Shown: one piece after another, positions 17,406-26,669 of the stretch | Layout: the number at the start of each line of letters is the position of its first letter | Position numbering within the stretch: position 1 is the stretch's first letter | Assembly: GCA_937899715.1 (NCBI GenBank) | Contig: CALCNX010000084.1 | Span: 1-64,000 of the forward strand | Direction: 5' to 3' | Source of the DNA: an uncultured bacterium | GTDB lineage: Bacteria > Bacteroidota > Ignavibacteria > Kapaibacteriales > UBA4661 | DNA length: 64,000 bases | Made by a program: the position numbers and the translations under genes | The notes under the pieces: model-generated | What the model was told of the DNA's origin: nothing | Databases searched by the model: none | The model's input: only the letters and a program-made list of their open reading frames with translations

Positions 17406-18527
17406 ATGAAAGCATCTTTCACCCTTGCCTTCTGTCTCGCCTTCGCACTTGCTTCCGGCTCGTGTGTAGCACAAACGCGCGACTCACTCGACCTCAAAAT
17501 CGCCCAAATGCTGCTCGTCGGCTTTCGCGGTATGTCATTGCCGGAAAGCGACCCGTTTTTGCGCGATGTGAAGGCAGGACGTGTGGGAAGCGTGATTCTG
17601 TTTGATTATGACGTTCCAACAAAAGAATACAAACGCAATATCGAATCGCCCCAGCAAGTACGCGCTCTTACGGCACAACTTCGCAAAGCCGCCAGCGAGA
17701 GTGGAACAGCCATTCCGCTTTTTATCAGCATTGACCAAGAAGGTGGCAAAGTTAATCGCTTAAAGCCGCGCTACGGCTTCCCATCGTCGGTCTCGCAGCA
17801 ATATCTGGGCAAAATTAACAACGCCGATTCCACACGCGCTTATGCCGCAAAGACCGCACAAACACTTACTGATTACGGTTTCAATCTCAACTTTGCCCCG
17901 TCGGTGGATGTCAATGTTAATCCTGATAATCCTGTTATCGGTAGGGTCGAACGGAGCTTCTCGGCAGACCCACGTGTTGTTGCGGCTCAAGCAACAATCA
18001 TTGTGGAAGAACATCGCAAAAAAGGCATTATCACGACGCTCAAGCATTTTCCCGGACACGGTTCGTCGAAGGCAGATTCTCACAAGGGCTTTGTGGATGT
18101 GAGCGAGACGTGGAAGCCTGATGAAATCGTGCCCTACGCGACGCTAATTGCGTCGGGAAACGTCGATATGATTATGACGGCGCATATTTTCAATGCCCGT
18201 TTGGATTCCGCTCTTCCGGCAACTCTCTCGAAGCGCATCATTACGGGCATTCTGCGCGATAGTTTGAAATATAACGGCGTAATAATCTCCGACGATATGC
18301 AAATGGGTGCTATCGCTGACCACTACGGACTAGAGACGGCACTGGAGAAGTGCATCAATGCCGGTGTGGATATTGTATGCTTTGGAAATAATTTGCAATA
18401 CGACCCCGAAATTATTGCAAAAGCTACGAATATTATGAAACGATTGGTTGCGGAGGGAAAAATCCCCCGCGCAAGGATTGATGAATCGTACAAGCGAATT
18501 ACGGCACTAAAAAACACTCTCAAATAA
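17406..18527 (+). CDS. Glycoside hydrolase family 3 beta-N-acetylhexosaminidase (NagZ-like)
   Basis: This is an exported GH3 enzyme of 373 residues. NagZ-type proteins remove N-acetylglucosamine from muropeptides or other glycans. The signal peptide (LAFCLAFALASGSCVAQ) contains a Cys that could be a lipobox. Diagnostic motifs are SIDQEGGKVNRL, the KHFPGHGSSKADSHKG loop (His/Asp general acid-base pair of this subfamily) and IISDDMQMGAI, with the nucleophile Asp. The ATG at 17406 is chosen because it begins the signal peptide. It is 13 bp upstream of the nonulosonic acid synthase gene and probably in the same transcript. Confidence 0.88.
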   Translation: MKASFTLAFCLAFALASGSCVAQTRDSLDLKIAQMLLVGFRGMSLPESDPFLRDVKAGRVGSVILFDYDVPTKEYKRNIESPQQVRALTAQLRKAASESGTAIPLFISIDQEGGKVNRLKPRYGFPSSVSQQYLGKINNADSTRAYAAKTAQTLTDYGFNLNFAPSVDVNVNPDNPVIGRVERSFSADPRVVAAQATIIVEEHRKKGIITTLKHFPGHGSSKADSHKGFVDVSETWKPDEIVPYATLIASGNVDMIMTAHIFNARLDSALPATLSKRIITGILRDSLKYNGVIISDDMQMGAIADHYGLETALEKCINAGVDIVCFGNNLQYDPEIIAKATNIMKRLVAEGKIPRARIDESYKRITALKNTLK

Positions 18528-18540
18528 CCAATATCATATC

Positions 18541-19593
18541 ATGCAAGACTTTCAAATAGGCAAGCATACCATCGGCACGGCTCACAAGCCATTTGTTATC
18601 GCCGAAATGAGTGGCAATCACAATCAATCGCTCGACCGTGCGCTAGAAATTGTTGAAGCTGCCGCTAAATCGGGCGCACACGCCATCAAGCTCCAAACCT
18701 ATACGGCAGACACCATCACACTGGATGTGCAAGACGGTGATTTTTTTATCAGCGACCCCAATAGCCTTTGGAAAGGGGAATCGCTCCACAAACTCTACCA
18801 GCAAGCATACACGCCTTGGGAATGGCACAAACCTATCTTCGACCACGCACGGAAATTGGGATTGGAAGCATTTAGCTCGCCTTTCGATGAAACAGCTGTG
18901 GATTTTCTGGAAGAATTAGGCGTACCCTGCTACAAAATAGCATCGTTTGAAAATATTCATCTGCCGCTTATCCGCAAAGCAGCGCGAACAGGCAAGCCAC
19001 TTATCATCTCAACCGGCATGGCAAGTATTGCTGAATTGGACGAAGCCGTCCGAGCAGCACGCGAGGCAGGCTGCAACAATTTAATCCTGCTCAAATGCAC
19101 CAGCACCTACCCCGCAACGCCGGAGAATACAAACCTTCTCACCATTCCGCATTTGCGAGAACTTTTTGGCTGCCACGTGGGGCTATCTGACCACACGATG
19201 GGTATTGGCGTATCGGTGGCTTCTGTAGCGCTTGGTGCGCGAGTGATTGAGAAGCATTTCACACTCAGACGTGCTGATGGCGGCGTAGATTCGACGTTTT
19301 CAATGGAGCCGGAAGAAATGACAGCCATTGTAACCGAGTCCGAACGGGCACACCAAGCACTTGGCACAATTACCTACGGTGCAACCGAAAAAGAGAAGAA
19401 ATCAATTCAATTCCGCCGCTCGCTCTTTGTTGCAAAGGATATGCAAGCAGGTGAGGCTTTTACGGCAGAAAATTTACGCATCGTGCGCCCCGGAAGCGGC
19501 TTACCGCCGAAATTTTATGAGACATTGCTGGGTAGAACCATAAAGCACAACCTCAAAAAAGGTACGCCCGTGAGCTGGGATGTATTAGGATAA
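18541..19593 (+). CDS. pseI: Pseudaminic/N-acetylneuraminic acid synthase (NeuB/PseI family)
   Basis: The enzyme condenses phosphoenolpyruvate with a six-carbon amino sugar to make a nine-carbon nonulosonic acid. The NeuB TIM barrel spans about residues 15-270 (FVIAEMSGNHN, AIKLQTYTADT, FSSPFDETAVDFLEELG, LSDHTMGIG, VIEKHFTL), and the C-terminal SAF/antifreeze-like domain starts near FRRSLFVAKDMQAGE. The WKGESLHKLYQQAYTPWEWH segment is characteristic of the PseI branch, so pseudaminic acid is the likelier product, although legionaminic acid cannot be excluded. It opens the sugar cluster at 18.5-28 kb. The upstream PseB/C/G/H steps are not in the window. Confidence 0.9.
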   Translation: MQDFQIGKHTIGTAHKPFVIAEMSGNHNQSLDRALEIVEAAAKSGAHAIKLQTYTADTITLDVQDGDFFISDPNSLWKGESLHKLYQQAYTPWEWHKPIFDHARKLGLEAFSSPFDETAVDFLEELGVPCYKIASFENIHLPLIRKAARTGKPLIISTGMASIAELDEAVRAAREAGCNNLILLKCTSTYPATPENTNLLTIPHLRELFGCHVGLSDHTMGIGVSVASVALGARVIEKHFTLRRADGGVDSTFSMEPEEMTAIVTESERAHQALGTITYGATEKEKKSIQFRRSLFVAKDMQAGEAFTAENLRIVRPGSGLPPKFYETLLGRTIKHNLKKGTPVSWDVLG

Positions 19594-19608
19594 ATCACCC
19601 TGACGATA

Positions 19609-19675
19609 AGCATAAACACGGGTTTTGAAGAATACATATTCATCGAAATCCGTGTTTGCTTTTATTCTATTTTTG
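19609..19675 (+). terminator. Terminator-like hairpin after pseI
   Basis: agcataaacacgg (19609-19621) pairs with ccgtgtttgct (19650-19660) with one bulge, followed by a T-rich run. The run also contains TATTTTTG (19668-19675), a TAnnTTTG match that could be the -7 element of a promoter for the next gene. Confidence 0.5.
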
Positions 19676-19722
19676 TAGCCAAACAGCTGTCCACGAATCG
19701 CTTTTCACCAATCGGAGGCATT

Positions 19723-20610
19723 ATGCTTCACAAACTTGTTCTCGGCACGGTTCAACTCGGTATGCCCTACGGTATCAACAATACAAGCGGGCAGCCCAGC
19801 AATGAAGAAGCGTTTGCACTTTTGCACGAGGCATGGACGCTTGGTGTACGTACACTGGACACCGCCGATGCCTACGGTACGGCAATAGAGCGTATTGGCG
19901 ATTTTCACGCACATCATAACGCAACTTCTTCGGAATGCTTTCGTATTATTACAAAGTTTCACGCCGACTCCGGCACAGAGATTCTCACAAAAACGCCTCA
20001 AACCCTCACTAAACTTCACGTCCCATCGCTCACCTGCTACCAGTACCATCGCTTTTCTGACGTTTCAGCGTTTCCGCATATTCACAACCAATTACAGTCC
20101 CTCAAAGAACAAGGCGTTATTGAGCGCATAGGCGTTTCGGTCTATACCAACGACGAAATTGCCGCCGCCGCCGCATCACCACTGATTGATGTGATTCAGT
20201 TTCCGTTCAATCTGCTGGATAATATGCGTCTTCGGGGCGATGCAATGCGGCACGCCAAGGATTGCGGAAAGGAGCTGCACACACGCTCGGTCTTTCTGCA
20301 AGGATTATTTTTCAAATCTCTGGAGGATTTTCCGGCAAAACTAGCACCGCTTCAACCTGCTATTCAACGCTTGCACAGGCTTTGTAAAAGCAGTAACTTT
20401 GCTCTTCGCACGATGCAAGAATTAGCGCTCAATTATGCGCTGCATAATCCGCTTATTGATGCGGTTCTCTTTGGCGTAGAAACCCGCTCACAGCTTGCAG
20501 AAATACTCGGCTCGGTGCGCACCGATATAGACGAATCTGTGGTGCGCGAGATAGAGACAATTATTGTGGAAGAAACCCATTTACTGAATCCGGTGAATTG
20601 GTCATCGTAA
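19723..20610 (+). CDS. Aldo/keto reductase family oxidoreductase
   Basis: This 295-residue TIM-barrel oxidoreductase has the AKR motifs LGTVQLG, TLDTADAYG (catalytic Asp and Tyr region) and IITKFH (catalytic Lys). The histidine is in the unusual CYQYHR setting, and a short C-terminal NADPH-binding region has VLFGVETRSQLAEIL. AKR genes of this type recur in nonulosonic acid and surface-glycan clusters, where they may reduce a keto-sugar intermediate; this role is inferred from context. GGAGG precedes the ATG. It is followed after 22 bp by the DUF29-like pair. Confidence 0.8.
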   Translation: MLHKLVLGTVQLGMPYGINNTSGQPSNEEAFALLHEAWTLGVRTLDTADAYGTAIERIGDFHAHHNATSSECFRIITKFHADSGTEILTKTPQTLTKLHVPSLTCYQYHRFSDVSAFPHIHNQLQSLKEQGVIERIGVSVYTNDEIAAAAASPLIDVIQFPFNLLDNMRLRGDAMRHAKDCGKELHTRSVFLQGLFFKSLEDFPAKLAPLQPAIQRLHRLCKSSNFALRTMQELALNYALHNPLIDAVLFGVETRSQLAEILGSVRTDIDESVVREIETIIVEETHLLNPVNWSS

Positions 20611-20632
20611 TCTACACAAGGATTAGTGTACT

Positions 20633-21076
20633 ATGGAAGAATTACTTGACTTACACGAAGCACTTCTGCAGCACCGATACAAGGACGCACTGGAAATCGT
20701 TGATGAAATGACTGCTATGGCAAAAAAAGATATTTTGGACAAGATAAGCAGTTATATTCGCGTGTTGCTCATCTATCTTATCAAAAGCCATGCGGAGCAA
20801 AAAATGACACGCTCATGGCAGAATTCTATTTACTATGCTCTGGATGAAATCAGAGAACGAAATACTCGTGAAAAATCTGCCGGAACATATATGCACGCTG
20901 AAGATTTCCGAATAGCAATTGACAAGCGCTTTGCCAGTGCGCTTCGGGCAGCATCACTGGAGGCATTTGAAGGCAAATATGAATTACGTGAATTCGTAAA
21001 ATTCATTGATGCTGACGCTGTGAAGACTCAGGCGTTGGAATATATTTTGAATGGCTACTCTGAAAGTGAGGATTGA
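20633..21076 (+). CDS. DUF29-like protein, copy 1
   Basis: This 147-residue helical protein resembles the DUF29 family common in cyanobacteria and some other bacteria: LLQHRYKDALEIVDEM, then SYIRVLLIYLIKSHAEQ and TRSWQNSIYYALDEI. The function of the family is unknown. It is closely related to the next gene, with near-identical first 20 codons including the bases just before the start, so the two are a recent tandem duplication. Neither has an evident link to sugar synthesis. Confidence 0.65.
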   Translation: MEELLDLHEALLQHRYKDALEIVDEMTAMAKKDILDKISSYIRVLLIYLIKSHAEQKMTRSWQNSIYYALDEIRERNTREKSAGTYMHAEDFRIAIDKRFASALRAASLEAFEGKYELREFVKFIDADAVKTQALEYILNGYSESED

Positions 21077-21082
21077 TGCTCT

Positions 21083-21532
21083 ATGGAAGAATTACTTGAC
21101 TTACACGAAGCACTTTTGCAACACCGCTACGGTGAGGCATTGGAAATCGTTGATGAAATGACTGCTATGGCAAAGAAAGAAATCATCAATAGAATCGGCA
21201 GTTACATTCGAATACTGCTGCTTCACCTTATTAAGAGTCATGCAGAACAGAAAATGACACGCTCGTGGAAGGTCTCTATTCGATATGCACTGGAAGAAAT
21301 TTGTGAAGAGAATCAGCGTGAAAGCGCTCGTGGAACATACATAAGCAATGAAGAGTTACAGCAAATGATTGACAAAAAATTTACAAGCGCCCTTGATAGA
21401 GCAGCATTGGAATCATTGGAAGGCAAATATGAATTACGTGAATTCGCAAAGCTCATTGATGCCGACGCAGTGAAGGCTCAGGCGTTGGAATATATTTTGC
21501 ACGGGTTCCCCGAAACAGAAGAAGCCATTTAA
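21083..21532 (+). CDS. DUF29-like protein, copy 2
   Basis: The second member of the tandem pair (149 residues) starts 6 bp after the first stops. The two share the MEELLDLHEALLQHRY start, the IVDEMTAMAKK block, KSHAEQKMTRSW and the GKYELREF..IDADAV block. Divergence is concentrated in the central helix and C-terminus. Paired copies could form a heterodimer. Function is unknown. Confidence 0.65.
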   Translation: MEELLDLHEALLQHRYGEALEIVDEMTAMAKKEIINRIGSYIRILLLHLIKSHAEQKMTRSWKVSIRYALEEICEENQRESARGTYISNEELQQMIDKKFTSALDRAALESLEGKYELREFAKLIDADAVKAQALEYILHGFPETEEAI

Positions 21533-21547
21533 CCGAATGAAATTATT

Positions 21548-22339
21548 ATGACCAACATCGTCGCCATTGTCCAAGCCCGCATGACTTCTACACGCCTGCC
21601 GGGCAAAGTCTTGAAAGCACTTGGAAGCAAGCCCGCCGTAGCTTGTGTTCTGCATCAGCTTTCGGGCGCACAGCGCGTCAATCATATTGCTCTGGCTACC
21701 AGTACGGAGGACAGTGACGAACCGCTTGTACAGTGGGCACGGCGAGCAAAAATTGATTGCTTTCGTGGCAGTCTTACCGATGTATTAGACAGATACTATC
21801 ATGCTGCCCTTCACTGCAAAGCAGATGTGGTTGTTCGTATTACAGCAGATTGCCCGCTTCTTGACCCGACGGTTGTGGACAAATGCGTTGAGCGTTTTTT
21901 ACAAGACGATTGTGATTATGCTTCTAATATCAATCCGCCCACTTTCCCCGATGGATTGGACAATGAAGTGATGAGTTTTGCAGCGCTGGAACGCGCATGG
22001 AAAGAGGCTTCTCTTGCGGCAGAGCGTGAGCACGTTACGCTCTACATTCGCAACCATCCCGAACTTTTTCGCTTGGCAAATGTTGAAAACTCCCAAGATT
22101 ATAGCAAAATGCGCTGGACATTGGACACGCCAGAAGATTACGCCTTTCTCAACCGCGTGATTCAAAAATTAGAAATGAATCATATTCGCGAGCACAGCCC
22201 CCGCTTCACCATGAATGAGGTATTGGAATTATTACACACTGATAAAAGCCTTCTCGAAACCGCCACTGCACCAATGGATTTTGCAGAAAAAGAGCGGTAC
22301 TTTTCTTCGCTCCAACACGACTTTATGCCGCGTTTGTGA
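21548..22339 (+). CDS. SpsF/PseF-like cytidylyltransferase family protein
   Basis: This is a nucleotidyltransferase of the SpsF type (spore-coat polysaccharide F / acylneuraminate cytidylyltransferase-like), 263 residues. The nucleotide-binding start IVAIVQARMTSTRLPGKVLK carries the signature RxxSxRLPGK variant. VVRITADCPLLDP provides the metal-binding Asp, and MRWTLDTPEDYAFL is the family C-terminal motif. In a cluster with a NeuB/PseI synthase the expected role is activation of the nonulosonic acid to its CMP form, but SpsF proteins can act on other sugars. It follows the DUF29 pair by 15 bp. Confidence 0.82.
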   Translation: MTNIVAIVQARMTSTRLPGKVLKALGSKPAVACVLHQLSGAQRVNHIALATSTEDSDEPLVQWARRAKIDCFRGSLTDVLDRYYHAALHCKADVVVRITADCPLLDPTVVDKCVERFLQDDCDYASNINPPTFPDGLDNEVMSFAALERAWKEASLAAEREHVTLYIRNHPELFRLANVENSQDYSKMRWTLDTPEDYAFLNRVIQKLEMNHIREHSPRFTMNEVLELLHTDKSLLETATAPMDFAEKERYFSSLQHDFMPRL

Positions 22340-22376
22340 GCTATACATTATATTTTTTGTACTTTTCTCTTTTTTC

Positions 22377-23735
22377 ATGGAACGCATCACAAATTTCACA
22401 AAATCAAATGAATATCGCGCCCGCATTCACGACCTTATACCGGGCGGAGCACATACATACTCACGCGGCGACGACCAGTTTCCGCTCCTATCACCGAGCG
22501 CAATCTCGCACGGCAAAGGCGCATATCTTTGGGATATTGACGGCAATAAATATCTCGACTGCCCGATGGGGCTGACTTCGGTGAGTCTGGGGCACGCTTA
22601 CGAACCTGTTCTGGAGCGCGTCCGCGAGGAGTTATTGCGTGGGGTGAATTTCCAACGCCCATCGAGAATTGAAGGCGAGATGGCAGAAAAATTTCTCGCT
22701 CTTGTGCCGCAGCACGATATGATAAAATTTGCTAAAAACGGCTCCAGTGTTACAACGGCAGCCGTGAAACTGGCGCGAGGTTTTACGGGGCGCAAACTCA
22801 TTGCTTTCCCCGGCGACCATCCGTTTTACTCGTTTGACGATTGGTTCATCGGCAAAACCGCCTGCGACAAAGGTGTTCCTGAGGAATTCTCGGCATTGTC
22901 GGTAACGTACAAAGGTTGCGATATTGAATCGCTCCGTGAGCTTTTTGCCAAGTATCCCGGGCAAATAGCGGGCGTGATTACTGAGCCAGAACGCAATGCC
23001 TGTGGCAATGGCTGCGGCTGTGCACACGGTGAGGAAGCACCCAAGCGCTTTTTGCAAGAAGCTATTGCGCTTGCCCACAAAGAAGGTGCGCTCTTCATCA
23101 TTGACGAAATGATTACGGGCTTCAAAACTCACTTCCCCGGAACACTTGTCAAATACGGCGTGGAGCCGGACTTAACCACATGGGGCAAGGGCATTGCCAA
23201 TGGCTTTTCCTTCTGCGCTCTGACGGGCAAAAAAGAAGTGATGGAACTTGGCGGCATCCGCAGGGCAGGCACAGAAAAACTCTTTCTCATCTCTAGTACG
23301 CATGGCGGCGAGACACACGCAATCGCGGCAGGTCTGGCAACGATAGACGAATTTGTAAAGCATAATGTTGTGGCACACAATCACGCCATCGGCGATGCCT
23401 TCATTGCACAAAACCGTAGCGTTATTGCCAAACATGGCTTAGAATCATTCGTTCAGGTCGTGCCGTCGAATTGGATGCCGCTCCTGAGCTTCAAAGACAA
23501 AAACGGGGATGTTTCCAACGGACTCCGTACGCTTGTCATGCAGGAAATGATTGCACGGGGAGTGCTGTTCCAAGGTTCTTTTGTGCCCTGTTTCAGCCAC
23601 ACGCCTGACGATGTTGCTTTCTTCACCGCCGCATTCGACGAGTCGCTGGAAGTATTCAAACGCGGTCTGGAAGACGGCTATGAAAAGCACCTTGTGGGCG
23701 AAGCAGCAAAGCCAGTCTTTCGTAAAATTTTGTAA
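22377..23735 (+). CDS. Class III aminotransferase, glutamate-1-semialdehyde mutase-like
   Basis: This is a pyridoxal-phosphate enzyme of fold type I, class III, about 452 residues. The PLP lysine lies in TTWGKGIANGF, with the preceding LFIIDEMITGF metal/PLP Asp region and GSSVTTAAVKLARGFTGR binding the phosphate. Sequences of this type are often labelled glutamate-1-semialdehyde aminomutase, but in sugar clusters they are thought to aminate or modify a sugar or its acyl substituent. The ATG at 22377 is used because upstream residues are hydrophobic noise overlapping the previous gene. An unusual NACGNGCGCAHGEE cysteine-rich insert is visible near residue 205. Confidence 0.82.
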   Translation: MERITNFTKSNEYRARIHDLIPGGAHTYSRGDDQFPLLSPSAISHGKGAYLWDIDGNKYLDCPMGLTSVSLGHAYEPVLERVREELLRGVNFQRPSRIEGEMAEKFLALVPQHDMIKFAKNGSSVTTAAVKLARGFTGRKLIAFPGDHPFYSFDDWFIGKTACDKGVPEEFSALSVTYKGCDIESLRELFAKYPGQIAGVITEPERNACGNGCGCAHGEEAPKRFLQEAIALAHKEGALFIIDEMITGFKTHFPGTLVKYGVEPDLTTWGKGIANGFSFCALTGKKEVMELGGIRRAGTEKLFLISSTHGGETHAIAAGLATIDEFVKHNVVAHNHAIGDAFIAQNRSVIAKHGLESFVQVVPSNWMPLLSFKDKNGDVSNGLRTLVMQEMIARGVLFQGSFVPCFSHTPDDVAFFTAAFDESLEVFKRGLEDGYEKHLVGEAAKPVFRKIL

Positions 23736-23746
23736 AGCAAGAATAT

Positions 23747-24373
23747 ATGCAACCGCTTACTCAGCCTTGGCTACACGCGATTTACCAATCACCCGAATTG
23801 TATGAAGGGAAAATTATTGCTATTAGCAATGATACGGATATTATTGCCATTGCCGATAGCTACAAATCTGCCAATGAGCAAGCATTACTGAAGCACCGAA
23901 CGCTTGACACAATCAGTTTTTTTAGTGTACCGTATAATGTCCGCGACCTGCGGATTATGACGCTTCGTCTAAGAAGCCTGCGTGAAGATTTATGGTCGCC
24001 GATGTACGATGTTACGCTAAAATCTGCACACGGTGAATTACGAAATTGCCGTATGCTTATTGATTCTGGGGCTGATATTTCCTTGATTTCTAAAAAAACA
24101 GGCAAAGAATTAGGGCTACAACGAAGCGAAGAAGAAGAAGCCTTAACCGCGCAAGGGGTTGGTGGCATAGTGCATTATCTTTTGCGCAAAATTGTTGTTG
24201 TTATTGACACATATGCAATCGCAATTTCTGTTGCATGGTGTCAAAATGACGAAATTACGGATATGATACTTGGGCGTAAGGATGTGTTTGATGCGTTCAA
24301 TGTTGAATTTCGTCAGAAAGAACAAAAAATTATTTTTACCCCCGTCAGTGATGAAATTCGCATGATTGCCTGA
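23747..24373 (+). CDS. Retropepsin-like aspartic protease family protein
   Basis: This 208-residue protein has a C-terminal single-lobe aspartic protease fold: MLIDSGADISLISKKTGKELGL provides the catalytic DSGA motif, and MILGRKDVFDAFNVEF matches the retropepsin ILG closing motif. The N-terminal ~90 residues (LTQPWLHAIYQSPELYEGKI) form a small domain of unknown type. There is no signal peptide, so it is cytoplasmic. It is wedged between two sugar genes and is AT-rich, so it is more likely a passenger than a pathway enzyme. Confidence 0.7.
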   Translation: MQPLTQPWLHAIYQSPELYEGKIIAISNDTDIIAIADSYKSANEQALLKHRTLDTISFFSVPYNVRDLRIMTLRLRSLREDLWSPMYDVTLKSAHGELRNCRMLIDSGADISLISKKTGKELGLQRSEEEEALTAQGVGGIVHYLLRKIVVVIDTYAIAISVAWCQNDEITDMILGRKDVFDAFNVEFRQKEQKIIFTPVSDEIRMIA

Positions 24374-24415
24374 TACATTTATCCATGAATACATTTCTCA
24401 TAATTTTTCAAAACC

Positions 24416-25627
24416 ATGATTGACACATCGCTCCAACGCTGTACACGCTGCGTTACCCCCGAAACCCACGAAACCATTACCTTCGATGCCGAAGGTGTTT
24501 GTAATATCTGTCGCGGACAAGATATTAAAAATGAACAGATTGACTGGACTGCTCGCAAAAAAGACCTCGACGCACTTGTGGCGCAATATCGCGGTAAATA
24601 CGACTATGATTGTATTGTGCCGTGCAGTTTCGGCAAGGACAGTACATGGACGCTGCATTATCTCGTAAAAGAATACGGCTTGAAGCCACTTGTTGTGCGT
24701 TTTGACCACGGATTCTATCGCCCCAATATCAACGAAAATGCGAAGAAAGTCCAGCGCAAATTGGGCGTGGATGTACATCAGTTCACACCGAACTGGAAAG
24801 TTGTCCAAAAGCTCATGCTGCAATCATTCCTCGAAAAAGGTGATTTTTGCTGGCATTGCCACACGGGTATTTTTTCCTATCCGATGTGGGTGGCTCTGCG
24901 TTATAATGTTCCGCTTATTTTCTGGGGCGAGCCGTCTGCCGAATATACAAATTATTACAGCTACGACCAGCCGGAAGAGGTTGATGAAAAACGCTTTAAC
25001 CGCTTTGTCAATCTTGGTATCAATGCCGACGATATGTATGTCCGCTTGGAAGGTCAGGTTGACAAACGTGACTTAATGCCGTTTTCGTACCCGCCGCTCA
25101 AGGATTTGCGCCGTTTGCAGTATAGATCTGTTTGCTTGGGCTCCTATATTCCCTGGGATGTGCCAAAGCAATCAAAAATCATTATGGATGAGCTTGGCTG
25201 GCAGGGCGATGAGGTTGAAAACGTGCCACCTGAGTACAATTACGAAAAAATCGAATGCTATTTGCAAGGTGTTCGAGACTACATCAAGTACATCAAACGC
25301 GGCTACACACGCCCCACACACCTTGCTTCCATTGATATTCGCAACGGACGCTTGGATAGGTACCACGCCTTAGAAGTCATTGATAAATACGAAGGAAAAC
25401 GTCCGCCAAGCCTTGATATTTTCTTGGAAATGGTAGGACTGAGCGAGGCAGAGTTTATGGAAGTTGCTCTTGGTCATCAGGTTTCGCCTTATCACCACGA
25501 TCCTTCAAAAATTACACAGGGCAAAAAACTCGCTGATTTTGATGTCTGGTCGCGTGAGGGCGCAATGCCACATGAAGAAGCAGAAAAGCAGATTTCACGC
25601 TGGAAAGAGCGCACACAGCAGGGATAA
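24416..25627 (+). CDS. pseA: N-acetyl sugar amidotransferase (PseA/WbpG/WbuX family)
   Basis: The enzyme uses ATP and ammonia to convert an N-acetyl group of a nonulosonic acid or hexosamine into an acetamidino group. Four cysteines near the N-terminus (CTRCVTPE...CNIC) form a probable zinc site, and a PP-loop ATP pyrophosphatase motif follows (VPCSFGKDSTWTLHY). FCWHCHTGIFSYP and the DVPKQSKIIMDELGW region are typical of the family. The length of 403 residues is normal. The following HisH- and HisF-like genes would supply ammonia, as in the WbpG-HisH2-HisF2 system of Pseudomonas, so the three form one functional module. Confidence 0.88.
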   Translation: MIDTSLQRCTRCVTPETHETITFDAEGVCNICRGQDIKNEQIDWTARKKDLDALVAQYRGKYDYDCIVPCSFGKDSTWTLHYLVKEYGLKPLVVRFDHGFYRPNINENAKKVQRKLGVDVHQFTPNWKVVQKLMLQSFLEKGDFCWHCHTGIFSYPMWVALRYNVPLIFWGEPSAEYTNYYSYDQPEEVDEKRFNRFVNLGINADDMYVRLEGQVDKRDLMPFSYPPLKDLRRLQYRSVCLGSYIPWDVPKQSKIIMDELGWQGDEVENVPPEYNYEKIECYLQGVRDYIKYIKRGYTRPTHLASIDIRNGRLDRYHALEVIDKYEGKRPPSLDIFLEMVGLSEAEFMEVALGHQVSPYHHDPSKITQGKKLADFDVWSREGAMPHEEAEKQISRWKERTQQG

Positions 25628-25654
25628 ATACATTTCTTGTTATCATTTTCTATT

Positions 25655-26278
25655 ATGACCACAGTCCATCTCGTCGATACAGGCGTAAATAATCTGCTTT
25701 CCATCTGCAATGCACTGGAAATGGCGGGCGCAAAACTCGAAATCTGCCGCTCGCCGGAAGAATTAGCCGGAGCCGAGCGTCTTGTGTTGCCCGGAGTCGG
25801 TGCGTACAGAGACTGTATCGGTGGCTTAGTCAACGGCGGTTTTGTACCGACACTGAACGAACTTGTTTTTCAGCAAAAACTTCCCATTTTGGGAATCTGT
25901 GTTGGGATGCAAATGATGGCACGCCGTAGTTACGAAGGTGGCGAGTACGAAGGTCTGGGTTGGTTTGAAGGCGATGTGGTCAAAATTCAGCCCAACGACC
26001 CCGCACTGCGTGTTCCACAAATTGGCTGGAACACCACGCATTTCCGTGCCGGAGAACCGCTTGCCGAAGGGCTTCCTCAGAATCCCGATTTGTATTATGT
26101 TCATTCATATTTTCTCAAATGCGACAGCCAAGACGATGTTGCTGCTACATGCGATTACGGCGTGACAGTTACCTCTTCGGTTCGCAAAGCAAATATTGTC
26201 GCCACACAATTTCATCCCGAAAAAAGTCAGGATTTCGGTTTACGGATTTTAGAAAACTTTTTACAATGGAGACCATGA
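25655..26278 (+). CDS. hisH: HisH-like glutamine amidotransferase for the sugar amidotransferase
   Basis: This class I glutaminase subunit of about 207 residues has the catalytic Cys82 in GICVGMQMM, the His-Glu pair in ATQFHPEKSQ and the oxyanion region VLPGVGAYRDC. In histidine synthesis HisH passes ammonia to HisF. Here its position next to pseA and a divergent HisF, with no other his genes, argues for a dedicated role in acetamidino-sugar formation. The ATG at 25655 is six codons inside the longest frame and matches the family start. Its stop overlaps the next gene by ATGA. Confidence 0.85.
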   Translation: MTTVHLVDTGVNNLLSICNALEMAGAKLEICRSPEELAGAERLVLPGVGAYRDCIGGLVNGGFVPTLNELVFQQKLPILGICVGMQMMARRSYEGGEYEGLGWFEGDVVKIQPNDPALRVPQIGWNTTHFRAGEPLAEGLPQNPDLYYVHSYFLKCDSQDDVAATCDYGVTVTSSVRKANIVATQFHPEKSQDFGLRILENFLQWRP

Positions 26279-26631
26279 AAACACTATCAGTTCGTTTGCC
26301 CCGTATAATTACTCAAACACCTTTGAGGATATACGCTGTGTCTATTACTTCTGCCCTTATATGGTGCTATGTTTTGGGAATTATTGACAACGAATCAGAT
26401 TCCACACAAACCTTTCTCGTCCGACATTTTGATCTATATGGTTTCTTGTGGTATGGCGTTCCTGTCGCTGTCTGTATTCTTTGGCTTGTTGGCAGCGCAG
26501 CAAGACGCGGTCATAATTTGAATAAAGCCTTGTTGTGGACGATACCGCTTGGTTGCGTAGCTGGAACAGCAATTGCGCTCATTGTTTTTGCCATTGTTTT
26601 TGGCTTTATGAAATTGACAGGGATTGCATAA
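26275..26631 (+). CDS. Small membrane protein of unknown function
   Basis: This 118-residue protein has about three hydrophobic helices (AVSITSALIWCYVLGII, YGVPVAVCILWLVG, AGTAIALIVFAIVFGFM). It starts in an ATGA overlap with the hisH stop, so translation is probably coupled. No family is recognised. A longer frame that begins inside hisH was rejected because it lacks a plausible start and its extra residues look non-coding. Confidence 0.55.
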   Translation: MKTLSVRLPRIITQTPLRIYAVSITSALIWCYVLGIIDNESDSTQTFLVRHFDLYGFLWYGVPVAVCILWLVGSAARRGHNLNKALLWTIPLGCVAGTAIALIVFAIVFGFMKLTGIA

Positions 26632-26669
26632 AGTTTTTCTATTTCATTTTTCTCAAACATCGTTACAGT

